Source: Wenzhouxiangella sp. (lineage in GTDB: Bacteria; Pseudomonadota; Gammaproteobacteria; Xanthomonadales; Wenzhouxiangellaceae). Taken from it: DNA of 6,026 bases. The stretch spans positions 1 through 6,026 of the forward strand of contig SKKV01000186.1 of assembly GCA_007123575.1 (NCBI GenBank), read 5' to 3'. Below, one piece after another: positions 5,363 through 6,026 of this stretch. A model generated the notes under the pieces. It was given only the letters and a program-made list of their open reading frames with translations. It did not search any database and was not told the origin of the DNA. Made by a program: the position numbers and the translations under genes. Within the stretch, counting starts at the first letter, position 1. Each line of letters starts with the position of its first letter.

Positions 5363-5413
5363 GTGATCTGGACGCCGGAGGCGTCTCAAGACCGCGCCGA
5401 TATTTAGGACCAC
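5363..5413 (+). pseudogene. Truncated ParE-family toxin remnant
   Basis: Two bases after the antitoxin stop, a GTG opens a frame reading VIWTPEASQDRADI and then TAG at 5405-5407. This is the characteristic N-terminus of ParE toxins, where the next residues are normally W-D-Y-I. TAG is one substitution from TGG (Trp). The following GAC-CAC (Asp-His) still matches Asp-Tyr with one change, and similarity ends at a second TAG (5414-5416). Intact ParE proteins are about 95-100 residues, so most of the gene, including its catalytic end, has been lost before the neighbouring gene ends at 5440. The toxin is almost certainly inactive. Position and spacing are as in intact antitoxin-ParE pairs. Confidence 0.75.
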
Positions 5414-5439
5414 TAGTGCCTGCATAAGTACTACCTCGT

Positions 5440-6026
5440 CTACTCAGCGTAGCCGCTCAGTTCGGTATAGCCTCGCCCGATAATCTCGCCCGAAGCATGA
5501 TCGATTACATCGATCATGCCTTCCCAGTAGCGCACCGACCGGGTCCAGAGCTGGTCGTTGAACAGCGGCCGGGTGACCAGGTCAAGCTCGGCGTCGGGCA
5601 CCTGGATACGCCAGCCCAAGGGCCAGCGATTGCCGTCAGGATCACGCCACCAGTCCAGCGCCTCGGTAGAGAAGTCACTGGCGATCAGTGTGGTATAGCT
5701 GCCGTCTGCATTGACCAGTGCGCCGGCTGACCAGCGCGAGGCCTCGCCCTGGTGGTCGCGCAGGCGATAGACCATCAGATCGCGGCCATCATCCAAGTGC
5801 AGTGCAAACCAGTCCCAGCCGGCCAGGGTGTCGGAGAGCTGGTTCGAGCCCCACTCCCGGTCCAGCCAGGCCAGACCCTCTACCTCGATCCATTCGCCGT
5901 CGAGGCGAATGCGGCCGCTGCTGTCCAGGCGCGTTGCCGAGTAATAGCGCGAGGCGTTGCCGGGTTCGGGGCCCTTGCGACTGAAGCCCCGATCACCCTG
6001 CAACACCAGGGGGCGAGTCTGGTTCA
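5440..6026 (-). CDS. CrtC/AttH lipocalin-like protein, partial (N-terminus beyond window)
   Basis: About 194 C-terminal residues of a protein running off the right edge; the frame stays open through 6026, so the GTG at 6006 is internal, not the start. The visible part opens with PLVLQGDRGFSRKGPEPG and SRYYSATRL, then EGLAWLDREWGS and GWDWFALHLDDGRDLMVYRLR. These blocks mark the AttH/CrtC (hydroxyneurosporene synthase-like, COG5621) double-lipocalin fold. CrtC hydrates carotenoids; most non-phototroph members are secreted or lipid-handling proteins of unknown substrate, often encoded beside LolE-type ABC permeases. With no carotenoid gene in view, the second kind is more likely. The N-terminus and any signal peptide cannot be seen. 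The gene ends with GYAE and TAG, about 25 bases from the ParE remnant. No T-run terminator is visible after it. Confidence 0.85.
   Translation of the reverse strand, partial: NQTRPLVLQGDRGFSRKGPEPGNASRYYSATRLDSSGRIRLDGEWIEVEGLAWLDREWGSNQLSDTLAGWDWFALHLDDGRDLMVYRLRDHQGEASRWSAGALVNADGSYTTLIASDFSTEALDWWRDPDGNRWPLGWRIQVPDAELDLVTRPLFNDQLWTRSVRYWEGMIDVIDHASGEIIGRGYTELSGYAE

Noticed and set aside
5371..5385. Hairpin GACGCC-GGA-GGCGTC as a terminator for the minus-strand gene
   Set aside because: It lies within the toxin remnant's codons (T-P-E-A) and no T-run follows it on either strand.

Overview
The window reads as chromosomal DNA from a GC-rich gammaproteobacterium. A NudE-type Nudix hydrolase, HemJ, ErpA and an AmpE-like protein fit the Xanthomonadales/Lysobacterales, Wenzhouxiangella or Chromatiales range. 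That placement is an inference from protein style and gene order, not from a search. Most of the window is dense housekeeping sequence; the unusual parts are the gaps between genes.

Layout. Positions 1-333 hold no gene I can support. Bases 21-201 are an almost unbroken series of palindromes: three perfect hairpins and one 79-base imperfect dyad. An inositol-monophosphatase-superfamily phosphatase (334-1110) follows and overlaps nudE (1103-1669) by 8 bases, so these two form a coupled operon for phosphometabolite and nucleotide turnover. nudE converges on hemJ (minus strand, 1671-2099) with a single base between the stop codons.

The hemJ-erpA gap (2100-2419) carries two back-to-back sigma70-type promoters whose -35 boxes are one base apart. 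The leftward one drives hemJ. The rightward one (TTGACG, 17 bases, TATAAA) leads to a good intrinsic terminator with eight T residues at 2288-2314, before erpA begins. That is the layout of a free-standing RNA of about 118 nt, and erpA appears to have its own promoter downstream.

Three genes then run rightward as a probable operon: erpA (Fe-S cluster insertion), an AmpE-like inner-membrane protein, and a secreted metal-dependent amidohydrolase resembling Xaa-Pro/Xaa-Arg dipeptidases.

The last part is accessory in character. An AT-rich promoter with two dyads precedes a ribbon-helix-helix antitoxin (5082-5360). Two bases after it begins a ParE toxin that is broken: 14 good codons, then TAG where a tryptophan is expected, and the rest is missing. 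The antitoxin is therefore an orphan. A CrtC/AttH lipocalin-like protein on the minus strand (5440 to beyond 6026) runs off the right edge.
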